Source: Viscum album (lineage: Eukaryota > Streptophyta > Magnoliopsida > Santalales > Viscaceae). Taken from it: 64,000 nt of DNA. Location: the NCBI GenBank assembly GCA_963277665.1, contig OY728120.1, forward strand, positions 944,805,195 to 944,869,194, in the 5' to 3' direction. A program made the position numbers and the translations under genes. Positions 1-12,199 of the stretch are shown one piece after another. Every line of letters starts with the position of its first letter. Position 1 is the first letter of the stretch. The notes under the pieces are model-generated. The model was not told the DNA's origin, did not search any database, and saw nothing but the letters and a program-made list of their open reading frames with translations.

Positions 1-2164
1 TCTCTAGGAGCACTCTTCTCGTCACAACCAACTATGGGGTTTCCGAACTAGGCTTTCTCATCTCTGGGAGAGTTCTCTCCCCAAGCCACTTTTTGATTCT
101 CCAACTGCCACGATGTCCCATTAATATGTATCTCAAAGGACCTCCACATCATAGTGGTCTCAATGAAATAGACGATGTGTCAATTGGACACCCGGTCTAT
201 GAGTTAATGTCCTTTTATTCTAGGCGGACCGGTTGGATTCGTGCTCGATCTAAGCTAACCGTACCCCATCATAATCCAAAACTCCAGTGGGGTATAGTCA
301 AAGGGACTGTCTCACTCTAAGGATTCAAGCACCGCTAACGGTTCTTCAAACAAACGTCTGGTGCCAAAGTTATAGACAAAAGATATTAAATGGGTCGTAG
401 AGGGTTCAGGTCCGGCCCGAACCAGCCTGGGCCGACCTGGTCTGGGTCGACCCGGGCCGTTGGGTTCAGACCATCTTGTTGGGTGGCTCGGCCCATAGGG
501 TCCATCCCAGCAGGCCGTGAGGGGCCACATTGGGCCATGTAGGGCCACGAGGCTGCGGGGGGTGTCGCGAGGGCGCGAGGCAGCAAGGGGGGATCGACCA
601 GAGCGGTTTGGCCGGAAGGTCAGCAATGGATTGGGAGGCGGCTCGGCCCGAAATATGGTGGCGGGTTGGAAGGAAGCTCGGCCCAGTGGAAGCGGCTCAA
701 CGGCGGCTCGGCCCAGACAATAGTATCAGATCAGCCCTGACGGCGGCAGAGACTCTACCCGGACTGTGCTGGTGGCTCGGCCCGGACGGCGGCGACGACT
801 CAGACGGTGGCGGCGCCTCGCCCCGGACAACGGCGGTGGCTTGGGAGGTGACTCGAACCGGAAGACAGAGGAGACTCAGACCGCAGCTCAGCCCGGCGGC
901 GGCCACTCGGCCGTGGCCTGGCCCAGATGACGGCAGCGGCTCGGATGGAGGCTCAGCCCAGCGGCAGACCACGTGGAGCGGTAGAGACCGTGGGGCAGTG
1001 GGACATCATGGCTTCGTCAGTGGTTCTCGAGTTCCACCTGTGCTGACCGCTGACACCATTCACCATCACCAATTTCGCTCTCTTCCATCACGAAGGATAC
1101 ACCATTAAAGAAGAACGACGGAGGGGTCGGGCCATGTTTTTTTGGCATGCACCCTCTGCGTTAGAGTGGTAGCAAGTGGCTCAACAAGAACAAGAACATA
1201 TATGGAAGATATTAAAGAACTTAAATCCCCACAACATTCTTTAATCACTAATCCCATTCCTGCAAAATAATATTAGAAGGGAAGAACATAGGAACAAAAC
1301 CCCTACTTCATTTGATTAATCGACAGAGATTGCGAGGGAGAAGACAATTTCATTGGGGAGGGGAAGATGATCGTCAATTGAAGACATCACACATTGGAGG
1401 ATGTCCTGAGGAAGAGATTTGAAGTTGAGGTCGGTGTTCTTCGTCGACGTTCTTCATTGGAGAGATTTCTCCCAAGTTCTCCAATGATATCTCTTTTTCC
1501 AATCCTTTTCTCCAATTCCACCAAAATGAAATGGTAACCCAAGATAATAGATTATGATATCTATTTTTTAGTTTTTTGGCGCAAATTCAAAATAGACTAA
1601 TTTAATGGGGTGTGTTGGCATAATTAATGTGGAGAAAGCTCAAGAGGCTCCTCCACATTAAAGATGGAGTTTAGAGGTTTCTCCCTCATTAAGAGGGGAA
1701 TTCAAGAGGTTTAAGCCTCGTGTGGTCCCCACTACCATAACCTCTCATGGGAGGTTAGTTCGGGTGGTCCCCACCATCATAACCTCTCATGGAGGTTTAT
1801 GTATGGTGGTCCCCACTTCTCAAAATCCACATGAAATAAAAATTAAAATAAATGATACACAATTTTATTTTTATTTTATTCTTTCACGAATATGTGAAAA
1901 GATAACTTCCACCCTCGACCTACTGCGGTCGAGGTGAAGGTCTTTTTAAGAGAATAACATTGATGAGAATTCAATGGTGCCCTCAGATTTCAATTTCGAG
2001 AACCGGTTAAAAAGTTATAAAAACCTGCTCGCACGTTTACTGAATGTACCCGAAATAATGTTCAGAAATTCATTCTAGGCACTCCAGGCATCGGAATTAT
2101 GCATCATCAAATTCCACCGACTCGTAAAATTATCATATATTAAAAAAATTACATGTAAATTACA
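1..2164 (-). mobile_element. Partial LTR of gypsy family E (one end)
   Basis: This is the right-hand part of a long terminal repeat whose other end lies outside the window. It is colinear with about 10,500-12,771 of the complete E LTR. Shared landmarks are an ACACCCGGTCT block near 190, the GC-rich island, and a closing block (1,970-2,164) with CCCTCAGA, ACCGGTT, GCTCG.ACGTTTACTGAA, TACCCGA and a terminal TTACA. In the complete copy the terminal TTACA is followed by a polypurine tract and pol. Here the next bases (from 2,165) do not match that internal region, so this is more likely the outer end of a 5' LTR of a minus-strand element lying to the left, or a solo LTR. Divergence from the other copy is high, so it is old. 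Small open frames inside it are not genes. Confidence 0.8.
400..1050. other. GC-rich island inside the E LTR
   Basis: This stretch is strongly GC-rich in a window that is otherwise AT-rich. It contains repeated GGCTCGGCCC words (for example near 636, 680, 706 and 773) with many CpG and CHG sites kept. It corresponds to the GC-rich block at 10,880-11,400 in the second E LTR, so it belongs to the LTR and is not a host CpG-island promoter. Several overlapping open frames exist on both strands only because stop codons are rare in GC-rich sequence. Confidence 0.75.
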
Positions 2165-4812
2165 TGTCATTATAGAAACGATACTAATAAAATGCATAAA
2201 CATTCCGAGAAATTGTCTTACTTATATCCAATTCACTGAACCAAAGTAGATGATATCTAGATCACAAGTAAATCATAGAATAACACTGGTATCCCCAAAA
2301 TTTATCAAAAATATCATCAACAGAAGGAAATGATTATCAATTATTCACTTTGACCTAATTAATCATTATATATTCAATTCAAAACCAAAGGCTTCTATCA
2401 ACCTTCTATAGTGAACAAATGAAGAGTAGCCAAAGGTGATGTTCTTAGTCAGATTAATCCATTTTCTTCCAAATATAAAAGCTTCACCCTTTTTTTATTC
2501 ATCTAATTTAGTAAAATATGATATTGAGATATCAAAATATGTTTTTCTCTATGAAAACTGTCAGTATCCAATTCAATTATTCTATTATGAGTAATTTCAT
2601 AGAAATGACCTGGAATGATATATTAATAATATTCCACCATATGAGTAAAAATGAAGGGATCTACTATTTTTTCTCTCAAAATTTTCATTCCCACTACCCA
2701 CCATATAATAGTTATAAACTATCTTAGGTATAGTCTCATTATTCCTACTCTGATATCCTATTAGATAGTTAAATGTTTTTTATCTAAATTAGGCATAGTA
2801 AAGGATACTCATTTCCTATAGTAGTCAAGGTATTCCAAACAAATGGGAAACCAATCGGTGCTAAAAATCATTCCCAAGAAAATAATAATTAAATATAAAT
2901 ATATAATAATTTTTTGTGACTATAAAATACCACTGGAAATATTGGACTTATCAGGCGACGGTCTTCCTTAAACCCCAAGGATGAATCAAAAGATTGTAAT
3001 TATGAAGATAGCTTCACCGGTATGTATAACCTAGTATGAACTTTACCTGAAAAAAATATTTTGATTCCAAACTATTAAACAAAGATATATAAAGAATATA
3101 GGTAATAAAAAATACCTCAAACAATTAAATATCCCATTACACATTCTGTTGTAGTGGGGACCATGGCATATACTCTTCCCAAGTAATTCCTATGACCCAA
3201 TCATTGAGACACTTGGTTCAGTTGATTCACAAACCAAAATAGGATCTGGGGCTATTGATGATATCTTTTATTAGTCCCATAACTCATAACTCATTCCTAC
3301 ATGATACCTTTATAGAAACCCAAACAGAGTTCCCTCAAATATATTTTTTGAAGATGTCGCATCTCCCCACATTAGTGACACTTGTTTAGAGACATAGGTA
3401 AACAAAATTGGTGATCTCTTTATCCAAAATAAAATCACAGTGTGAAACCTTCTCCCCCAGATGGTTTTGATTGTAAATATATCCACTCAAACATCATACA
3501 TCCTCCTTATTAATCCTTCATTGTTTTACTCATGATATTTCTAGTAACGGTGCTCACCACATTGTTATGAGTCATGCTCATCAATACACTAATGTGAAGA
3601 AGAAGTATCACTGTTATATACTCATCTAAACCTTTTTAGGTCATCCATGCCTTGTGTAAATTCTTAGGAAACAACTTATGGCCAAATATCCTATCCTAGA
3701 ACCTCAAATCTGATAGAAGGAAGATGAAATTTTTTTGGGACCTATGTTCCATATTTCTGGGAAAAAGATGAGTAAAACGTCAAAATTCAAGGAAATGGTA
3801 TGATGAGGTAGATACTGAAATCAGCCCCAATAAAAGATCCAAAAAATATTGAGCTCACTCTAGATTTAGTGTATCTGTTCAAAATTCCACAAATAAGAGA
3901 CCCATTAATGTCTTCCATGTAAAACCATTAAGTCTCTATAACACATCTACTTGATGGATTCTCTACTATATTAATTATTTACTCAATGATTTCAATCACA
4001 TACTTTGTATCTTAGGGTCCATCAGTGCCTCGGAAGGATAGGCGATGATGATGCTATAAATATCAAGATTAATTGATCATAATCATGTAAGAGCCTCCAC
4101 CTTAATAATGAAATACCTCAAAGACTCTAGGATATTTGGTTATACTACCCGAACCACTAGAAATAGAGAAGGAGCATGCTCATCAGCATATTCATTCATG
4201 TCTAATATCTTGATAGGAATATCCTCCCATGTGGGGGAATTACGACCCACATCCCATGGAAAACATTTAAGAAGATGTGGAGATAGAATTTGATGATATT
4301 AAAAAGGAAAAATTATAATTGACGAAATATATCACCTGGGGTAATTAATCAATAATTTTATAACACAATGTTTTTATAGTATAGTACTGACATAATTAAT
4401 TTTCATGCATAATATTATGTGTTTCCTAAAAGATTTTGAATTATTTTAAGAGAATATTTCCATAAAGATCATTAAATAATAAAAAAGTGGGAAGTTAGAA
4501 ATAAATAATTTTAAAGGTATAAAAAATAATAAAAATGTTACATTTTTAAATTTGGAATTAAATTTTATATTCTATATAATTTTAAATTATTGTTTACAAT
4601 GATTTATAGATAAATATGGGATATCCATGGGATAGACCTTATCTTGTCAACCCACTAACCACATATTATGCCTCTTGATGTGGTGAGTTAGCTAAGAAGG
4701 CCACAAGGAGAGCCTTCCTAAGGTAGTAGGAGTGTGGACCATGGTGAGAGCCCATAGATGTATGAATTGATCCAAATCCCACTCGATCCATGTGGGTAAT
4801 GTGTGACCCATA

Positions 4813-4816
<4 letters not shown>
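2165..4816. other. Anonymous AT-rich interval
   Basis: No gene, RNA gene or recognisable transposon domain could be identified on either strand. Short open frames (near 2,518-2,727 and 4,108-4,293) have no recognisable motifs and simple composition. The stretch 3,350-4,300 is slightly less AT-rich and may be a fully decayed element, but I could not align it to any other part of the window. Confidence 0.6.

Positions 4817-4888
<72 letters not shown>
4817..4888. repeat. (TG)36 dinucleotide microsatellite
   Basis: An uninterrupted run of 36 TG units, read directly from the sequence. Purity over 72 bp implies a young or actively mutating array, unlike the heavily mutated surroundings. The reverse strand yields an artificial His-Thr open frame that is not a gene. 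Confidence 0.97.
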
Positions 4889-4892
<4 letters not shown>

Positions 4893-5690
4893 CAGGATAC
4901 GACATTGGGGGTAGGCTTTGAGATGATAACATCATGACTTAAATTTTATATAATCATGGAACATGACTTAAATTTTGATGTAGGGTGGATTTCATGAGGT
5001 ATTTTTCATCCTTAGAAAAAAGGTGTCATCCCACCATTTTTCACACACCACACCTCATACATAATACCAACACTAATTCCATTATAACTACCATACAATG
5101 TCTTCATCACTAACATTACAACAAACTAGACACACTATATAATCCTATATGTTAGGACAAAGACAATCTCATCTCCACTATGGAGGCCCCCTAGCCAAAT
5201 CAGATCAATTATGGTCCTTGAGATGACCACCATTAGCACACATTAAAATAGTAATGATTCAATACTTGCTATCAGATCTCCTTTTGGCCACTATAAAGGC
5301 ATAAGTACTCAGAGGATGTCTTCCCACACTGCTATCACACCTTAGTTACCATTTAAACATCCCAATGAAATCTATAAATAGATTTACTGCATCCACCATG
5401 TCCCAATTTAGGCTTATGTAATTCATGAAACATTCTTCATTTCATATGCGTCATTGGTCCAAAATCAACTTTTTCACACCAAAATTTAGAAATCCCATTA
5501 TACCCATAGTGTCTTCATGGTATTTTAAAAATATAAAATAAATAACATCAACCTAATCATTTGGAGAGATTTTAAAGATAGGATGTTGGACAAAGGTTTT
5601 AATCTATCCACAAAGGGAGGGTATGATTCACTAGTGAGGAGGTTCGAGTTTCACTAATATAGGAGGAGGTTGTCTTCCAGTCTATTGTTA
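4889..5690. other. Anonymous AT-rich interval
   Basis: No coding potential or recognised repeat is visible. A short block near 5,600-5,690 (GGTTCGAGTTTCACTAAT) has the look of a transposon-flank fragment but could not be assigned. Confidence 0.5.
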
Positions 5691-6080
5691 AATTTAATTT
5701 TTCTTATTATAATTTTATTTTTAGTTTCATTTCATCTATAACATAAATTTAATTTATATTTAATTCATGCATGTTATTTTATTATGTGATCCATTTTATT
5801 ATTTTTCTATGTTTTTTTATTCTTTTTAAATTATTATCACTATTCACTATTTTATTATTTTATTTTAATATTCTTATTATCCTTTTTTTCTCTATTCTCC
5901 ACACTTCATTTTATTTTATTTTATTCTTCTTCTCTCACTCTCTCTACCTCTATTATTTATTTTTATATCTTTTTCAGATTTTTGTGTTTGTTTTCTTCAA
6001 CTTCTCTAAAATTTATTCTATCTATTTTTATTATTTTTTTCTATTCTTCTCATCTTATCACCATTATAATCTATTACCCT
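5691..6080 (+). repeat. T-rich low-complexity tract
   Basis: The plus strand is nearly all T with interspersed A and C for almost 400 bases. The 103-codon open frame here is Phe/Leu/Ile/Tyr-rich purely because of composition. It may be a decayed poly(T)/poly(A) or AT microsatellite region. Confidence 0.75.
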
Positions 6081-9080
6081 AAAAAACGAAGGGATAGCCT
6101 AAGGCTTGTCCTACTTGTGGTTCGATGTTCTTGAATAATTTCATATTGTTTTTTTTATTTTTCGTAGATAAAAGGGACATGAATTGGTGTGGTTTTTTCC
6201 ACTATGAAATGAAACTCAATTGTATTTCTGTTCTTTTATTTTTTATCATTAACCTCCCATGGTCTAATCATAATATCTTCAAATAGTGGACTAGATCTGA
6301 TAAACTAATGAAACAACCTTCGATGGAGTCATGTCATTTAGGATGTCACACTCTCGATTGAAGGACTCAATCAACCGTGATTATAAAAGTTGGTAGAATT
6401 TAGATTTCATTGGCATTTAATATTTCACACCATCAAAATAATGGGATTAAAATTAAATTTTTGGATTTCATAAAAGAATTAAAAAACTAAAATTTTAAAA
6501 AATAATTGTTAATAATTATATAAAACAAAACTGAACCTATAAACAAGTTATTTCATTCTAATTTCACTGTATTTAGCATTTTAGGGTAATTTATAATTGA
6601 AATGTATATTTTTATTTATATAAAAATTAAAACACAACAATTTTCCATTTCTAAAAAAATAATAAAAACAATAGTAACACGTAGCTCTTAGTTGAGTATA
6701 TATTAATAAATTGAATCAACTCTAGAACTCCTCAAAAGAGGAGGTCCTGGCCGAATACTATAATGCACTAGGAAAACGTATAATTTTTTTATGCCTCGTG
6801 ACATTCGTGCGTCAAAACTAGCACCATTTTTTTATCTAATTAGCGTTTCATTAATTTTATTCATATTGTAAATAGTTTTTCATTATTTTCTAAATAATAA
6901 TAAATTATCAAAAAATTATTTTCTATTATGTATTAAATTGATTACATCTTTATATCATGGAATTATAACTCACAAGTAAAACAATAATATGAAGTTATTA
7001 ACACTTATTTAAATGATTAATTTCAATGAATAGAAGAAAAGATGAATTTAGTGAGTATCTTAATGGATCAAATAAATCTTGAGTATCTAGAGTAACATGA
7101 TCATGTACTAGAGATCATGGAGGAGGCACCATTTGAATTTCTTATTTAATTAAATAATTCCATGTGAAGATGGATCGACCTAACTACCTGCCTCCACCAA
7201 CAATGATCGAATATCAATAGGCACTCAATACTGATAAAAATATTAAACTCAAACATAGATATGGAGTTGGTATTTCTCTTAAATAAATTACATTTCATTT
7301 TATTTAAAATAACTTGAATATCACTCATAATGTTTTTTTTTATTTTTCAGATTCAATAAATCCTTCCTTTTCCTCAGATAAAGATGAAGAATAAACACAT
7401 GAACCAATTGGATAACGCATAGAACTCTCATATTTTAATGAACACGCGTTAGAGGAGGACTATAAAAAGATCCATGTTTCTTATGTAGTTTAATCAATGA
7501 TAGAGGATAACCATATTGAAAAAGTAATTTTTTAGGATAATTCAACTTTAAATTCCATAAAATTAAAATTGCATTCTAAAACCCCCTTTAATATCTATAT
7601 TCATCTAGTCCACATTGACAATGAACTACACAAGAAAGTGGAGTTCTCAAAAGTAGTAACCAATAAGTAGGATGATACAATATTTATCCTACCCGTTCCA
7701 TGAAATATATATTTAATTATGAAGTTGATGTATTTGGTATACTCAATCCATGGACTCCTCAATAGAAAATATGAAGTATAATTTCGGAAAATCCAGATGC
7801 ACTCATTTAATTCTATGAATCTCCCTCAACTATTTATCTATTTATGACATATGGTACTGCAATATTGAGTCATTCATAAACTCAGGGAAAACTCTGAGGA
7901 TTAAATTAAGTCAAATCCAGTTATATTATTTCTTGGAAATTATATATAAATTTCATCCATGTTAATTAGAATGTATCCCACTTCCTCTTTTAATTTTTAG
8001 CTTTAGTGAAATGTCCTTGAGTTTTATTAATTTATTACCTCTTGTAGGTCCATAATGGTACATAGAAGCACAAAATAGTGGATGAATATGATGGAACCTT
8101 CAGTATAAAGGGATTTAACATTAATATTAATCTTTTAAAGTCCTTTCATTTTATAGAGTTTAGGCCTTGGGCATTAAACTAAAATATTCAAGACCATGCT
8201 TGAATTATTTATTTTAAAAAAATATTTTGGATATATTATTTTATAATTAATCCTATGATACTATGTTTTAGATTTAAATGATATTGAGATTGAATGAGTA
8301 AAATAGAGAATTGAATTATTAGTGTGAATCATGAATATTTAACTAAGGACTAACGATTTAAGGGAATTAGATAATTCATATTAATAAAATTTCGTTACTA
8401 TTTTTTACACATTTAATTTATGAAAATTACATGAATTGGATTTCTTTTATTATTAATCTCTTTGGTTATTTTCTAAAATTACATGTTCCATTCTCAGGAT
8501 GACTTTTTGGCTAAATAATTCCTATTTATATTATGAGCACATTTCATGAGTGTTCTTATGGAATTCCACATGCTAGAACCTTCATTAAATCTTTTCAAGA
8601 CTATAAATATGAAAAATAAAATTTAAAATATTTGAGTCAATTATTTAAGCACTTATATCGGTACACATCATGACATTAATCTTTATTTAACACATAGAAT
8701 ACATGAATGACCACCCTATGAATGAACCACATTGCAATCAATGTTTTTATATTCATATCGCTATCTATTTATAATGAATAATATTATTAAGGGTACTAAG
8801 GGGGGATGATATGTACTGGCATAAGGGATGTATTCCATTTTTGGGGAAAATTTTGGTGGTTCAATTTTGGGTATTTTTAATGTATCATTTTTTATCCACT
8901 TTACTTATTTTTTGCATTCATAAAAAAATAATAAAAAAGGAAAGAGGAAAAATATATAGGTTATGTATCTAGAAAATTAAAAATCACCATTACTATACTA
9001 GTTATTTATTGATCATATATGGTTGGGTGGTAAATGTGATATTTCTTCCAAGTATTATTTTCTAAAAAAATAATAAGAAT
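6081..9080. other. Anonymous AT-rich interval before the E LTR
   Basis: No gene found. A purine run AAGGGGGGATGAT at 8,799-8,811 directly precedes TGTACTGG. This resembles a polypurine tract next to an LTR start, so the region may contain the decayed 3' end of a plus-strand LTR element cut off at 9,081. I could not find pol motifs upstream to support that. Confidence 0.5.
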
Positions 9081-9675
9081 TGTCACGACCCATCCTTGGG
9101 GCCCGTGCCGTGACTACCCCAAGCCAGCCTTCCATAGGCCAGGGGCTGGCGACTAGCACCAAGGCGTAAATCCTAGTAAAAGGGAAGGAATTGCCTTTGT
9201 AAAGTAAACAAACACCACAGAGCAAGCAGACAGAAGTAAACACTAAGTAGAAACTGGTACAACAGTAAGTGCGGAAAAGAAAGTGGGCTTGTATACAAAC
9301 CCAAAATGAAAGTAAAGTACAACTGGGAGGGAAAAACAACAACAAAAAAGTAAACCCGCAACGTCAACCTGTCCACTGGAAATCCCACCTGAAGGGTGGG
9401 TACAGATAGCCTCTACTGCTCCTCGGGTCCAGCCGTCCGCTCCGAGTACGTTCCGCCCAGTGGTCCACCTCCAGGTACCGTCCTGCTCCGCAAGCCTCAA
9501 CCACGATCAGCGCTGTCTGTCGTCTGCAACCAACACAACATAGTGCGGGCATAGCCCATGTAGGGGTGAGTATAAGCTACTCAGTAGGGACCCTGAGACC
9601 CTCGAAGGTCTCCCGGAATCCACAAAGGATAAACCACAAAGGAAAGATACAATCACGAAGTAACATCCGACACGG

Positions 9676-9705
9676 CTTAGGTATATGCCCATACATATAC
9701 CTAAG
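9676..9705. repeat. Perfect 12-bp inverted repeat (hairpin) in E LTR
   Basis: CTTAGGTATATG at 9,676-9,687 is matched exactly by CATATACCTAAG at 9,694-9,705 with a six-base loop. It lies in what should be the U5-side part of the LTR in the minus orientation. Role unknown. Confidence 0.85.
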
Positions 9706-9774
9706 TCATCAATTCTCGTTCGGCTCCAACATCCGAACCCAAGTACAACCCATTCCACACAAGAATGAAAAAAG

Positions 9775-9863
9775 TATACCCATACAGGGTAGCACAACAC
9801 AATCCACAAAGGAAATCAAAACATATACCCACACAGGATAGCACAACACAATCCACAAATGAA
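9775..9863. repeat. Two-copy direct repeat in E LTR
   Basis: Two adjacent units of roughly 48 bp, each starting ATACCCA.ACAGG.TAGC and continuing ACAACACAATCCACAAA. They differ at a few positions. Confidence 0.8.
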
Positions 9864-9953
9864 AGAAAAAATAGGATTCAGCTCACATAGGAATTCTTCT
9901 TTGTATGACGATAAAGATGACTAGATATTGCCACTAATTCATCTAAGCCGTCA

Positions 9954-10283
9954 GACCCACAAAGGATCGATAGGTACTAACCCCCGCAATGACCCACGAA
10001 GGATCTGACCCACAATGGATCGATAGATAACTAACCCCCGCAATGACCCACAAAGGATCTGACCCACAGAGGATCGATAGGTAACTGACCCCCACAATGA
10101 CTCACAAATGATCTGACCCACAAAGGATCGATAGCTAACTAACCCCCGCAATGACCCACACAGGATCAGACCCACACAGGATCTGTAGGTGCTGGACCAC
10201 ACAGGACTGCTGAATGCTGACACACACAGGATCAGACCCACACAGGATCGGTAGCACTGACCCACAAAGGATCGCTGAGTGTT
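9954..10283. repeat. 54-bp tandem repeat, about 6 units, in E LTR
   Basis: Units begin GACCCACAAAGGATC at 9,954, 10,007, 10,061, 10,115, 10,169 and 10,235, giving lengths 53, 54, 54, 54 and 66 with a partial last unit. Each unit holds two half-copies of GACCCACA.AGGATC. Because 54 is a multiple of three, a long open frame runs through the array on the minus strand (9,951-10,484) encoding a degenerate repeat. This is a compositional by-product rather than evidence for a protein. Confidence 0.93.
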
Positions 10284-10879
10284 GTAGTCATTGTCGTCGA
10301 ATTCACTGAGGATCTCTGCACATTCGTCATTGAATCCGCTGAGGATCTCTGTACTGTCGTCGTCATCGTAGTCGCAGCCAGCTCTAGGGTTCCCGCACAC
10401 AACAAGCTCGTTCGGGAGGGTCCACTCCACGAGCCGAGAGGCTGATACATCAACTGACACATAGTCCAGAGTTGATGTATCCAACAGTTCCGTATCGTCA
10501 ACAGGAACTCAACGTCGCAGACGGCGCGTCAATCAGACACCCGGTCTGAGAGTTATTGGCTTTTTCGTTCCAGGGGCCCGGTTGTTTTTTAAGGAAAAAC
10601 CAACCCGACCATACTCCACCTGCGTCCAAACATCAGGCGGAGTAAGCCAAAAGATCTGTCTCACTTATAGGAATTCAACAAAGTCGACGGCATGTCAATC
10701 GGACGTCCGAAGCTCAAGATATGAGTGTTTTCGCTCTGAGGGCCCGGTTGGTTTCGTGTACGAACGAACCCGGCCGAACCCAAAGTATTCAGAAACCTTT
10801 AGTGTGATATACCAAAACGACCGTCTCGATCCAAGGATCGTATCGCCACTGATGGAACGTCGTTCAGAGGCCCGTATCT

Positions 10880-11400
10880 CATCTTATGAGAAATAGACCG
10901 AAAAAGGTCCGAAAATGGGGGGTCTGGGCCCAGACCGACCCGACCAAACCCCCCTGGGTCGGCCCAAACCGGGGCGACCCGGCCGGCGCGGCCCGACCCG
11001 GCCAGGGTGGCCCAGCCCGGCCTGGGCGCGACTCAGCTGCCAGGGTCGGCTCGGCCGGTTACGGCCGAGCGGCGCGGGGGTATGCTTCCCCCCCCCCACC
11101 ATGAAGGAGTGTCGCAGCCCCGCGTGGGGCCGCTCTGTGTCACAGGACGTGGCTTAAGCCGAGTCCCTTCCTCTGCGGTCCCGCGCGGCCACGAGACCAT
11201 CCAGCACCGCCGTGGCTGAAGCAGCGGTGGGTCTTCCCGGTGGCGCACCGGGCACCACTGCTTCCTAGCGGTCGGCCGCTGCCGGCCGCCGGCGCTGTCG
11301 TGCCGGCAGGGCGCACCGGCGGGGGTTTCTGCGGACCACCGGACGCGATCCGGTGGTCCGATTTGCATGCGGTCTTCGCCAGTGCTCGTCCTGGGACTCG
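10880..11400. other. GC-rich island inside the E LTR
   Basis: Counterpart of the island at 400-1,050, with CGACCCGGCC and GGCCCAGCCCGG runs and many retained CpGs. Overlapping open frames on both strands follow from the lack of stops and share no recognisable domain. Its place in both LTR copies suggests a structural or promoter part of the LTR. Confidence 0.75.
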
Positions 11401-11813
11401 AACTTCACTGCAAAGCCTTCAAAATTAACTTTTGGTTCCGTTTGTCGTCGCCCGCCAATCCACGCATCAACGAAAAACTGCTGAGGGTTTTCGGGCCGTG
11501 TTTGTTTTCCCCGCACCCTCCTCTTTAGGTGATAACAATTGAGAATAATTAATCAACACATGAAAACATAACAAGGTACAATTTTAATAAATTAAAATTT
11601 AACATTGATCCGGGTTCTTTGTTTTATAAGGAAACAACCACGAGAATAAAAATTATTCTCAGATAAAACCCCTACCTCATAATTGTCGTCGGACGAGAGT
11701 TCTTCGCGGAATTGACCATCACGGAAGAAGAGGATCGTCGCATCGTGGAAGGGCGTCGCATCATCACAGAAGGGTGTCGCGTCGGCGATCTCCGAGGGTT
11801 AAAGAAAACACAC

Positions 11814-11838
11814 GGATTTAATTTAACGAATTAAATCC
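11814..11838. repeat. Perfect 10-bp hairpin in E LTR
   Basis: GGATTTAATT (11,814-11,823) and AATTAAATCC (11,829-11,838) are exact reverse complements around a five-base loop. Confidence 0.85.
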
Positions 11839-12011
11839 ATGTTAATGATAAAATCCAAAAAGGAAATTTAAAAGATCCGTAATCTCCTACCTCAAGCAGT
11901 TGATGATCGGAGATTGTTGCGGGGCAGAACGTCATGGAAGAAGCGTCGTGGAAGGAGAATCGTCGGCATCGCGGAACACAGTGTCGCATCGTTGATCTCC
12001 GAGGGTTCGGG

Positions 12012-12056
12012 GTTCTTCATGTTCTTCACATTCTTCGCGTTCTTCGCGTTCTTCGC
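12012..12056. repeat. 9-bp tandem repeat (GTTCTTCGC)5
   Basis: Five 9-bp units GTTCTTCAT, GTTCTTCAC, ATTCTTCGC, GTTCTTCGC and GTTCTTCGC. The opposite strand reads as Lys-Asn-Ala repeats in a short spurious frame. Confidence 0.92.
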
Positions 12057-12174
12057 GAAGGAGGATGAAGGTATATATTTTCCAAATCCTCTCAACAAAT
12101 CGCACCCAAGAAGAAAGTGAGTTGGTCTTATTTTATTAATATGCCAACAGTTTGAAAAACAGGTTAAGAAATGA

Positions 12175-12199
12175 ACCATTAATTCGGTGAATTAATGGT
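12175..12199. repeat. Perfect 11-bp hairpin in E LTR
   Basis: ACCATTAATTC (12,175-12,185) and GAATTAATGGT (12,189-12,199) pair exactly across a three-base loop. In the minus orientation this is in the U3 half of the LTR. Confidence 0.85.

Noticed and set aside
530..1108. 192-codon open frame
   Set aside because: It lies in the GC-rich LTR island where stops are rare; overlapping frames of similar length exist on both strands, and the frame is not kept in the second LTR.
4666..4935. 89-codon open frame with a His-Thr run
   Set aside because: It is the translation of the TG microsatellite.
5771..6082. 103-codon hydrophobic open frame that looks like a membrane protein
   Set aside because: The plus strand is T-rich low complexity, which forces Phe/Leu/Ile/Tyr codons; no other evidence of a gene.
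2165..9080. Host gene in the left gap
   Set aside because: No open frame with recognisable domain, no splice-consistent series of coding segments and no tRNA-like cloverleaf could be found.
9954..10283. CRISPR-like regular repeats
   Set aside because: The units are directly tandem with no unique spacers, in a plant retroelement LTR.
9951..10484. 177-codon repetitive protein
   Set aside because: The frame is held open by a 54-bp tandem repeat inside an LTR.
10884..11516. Several overlapping frames of 60-111 codons
   Set aside because: They sit on both strands of a GC-rich LTR block and share no domain with known proteins.
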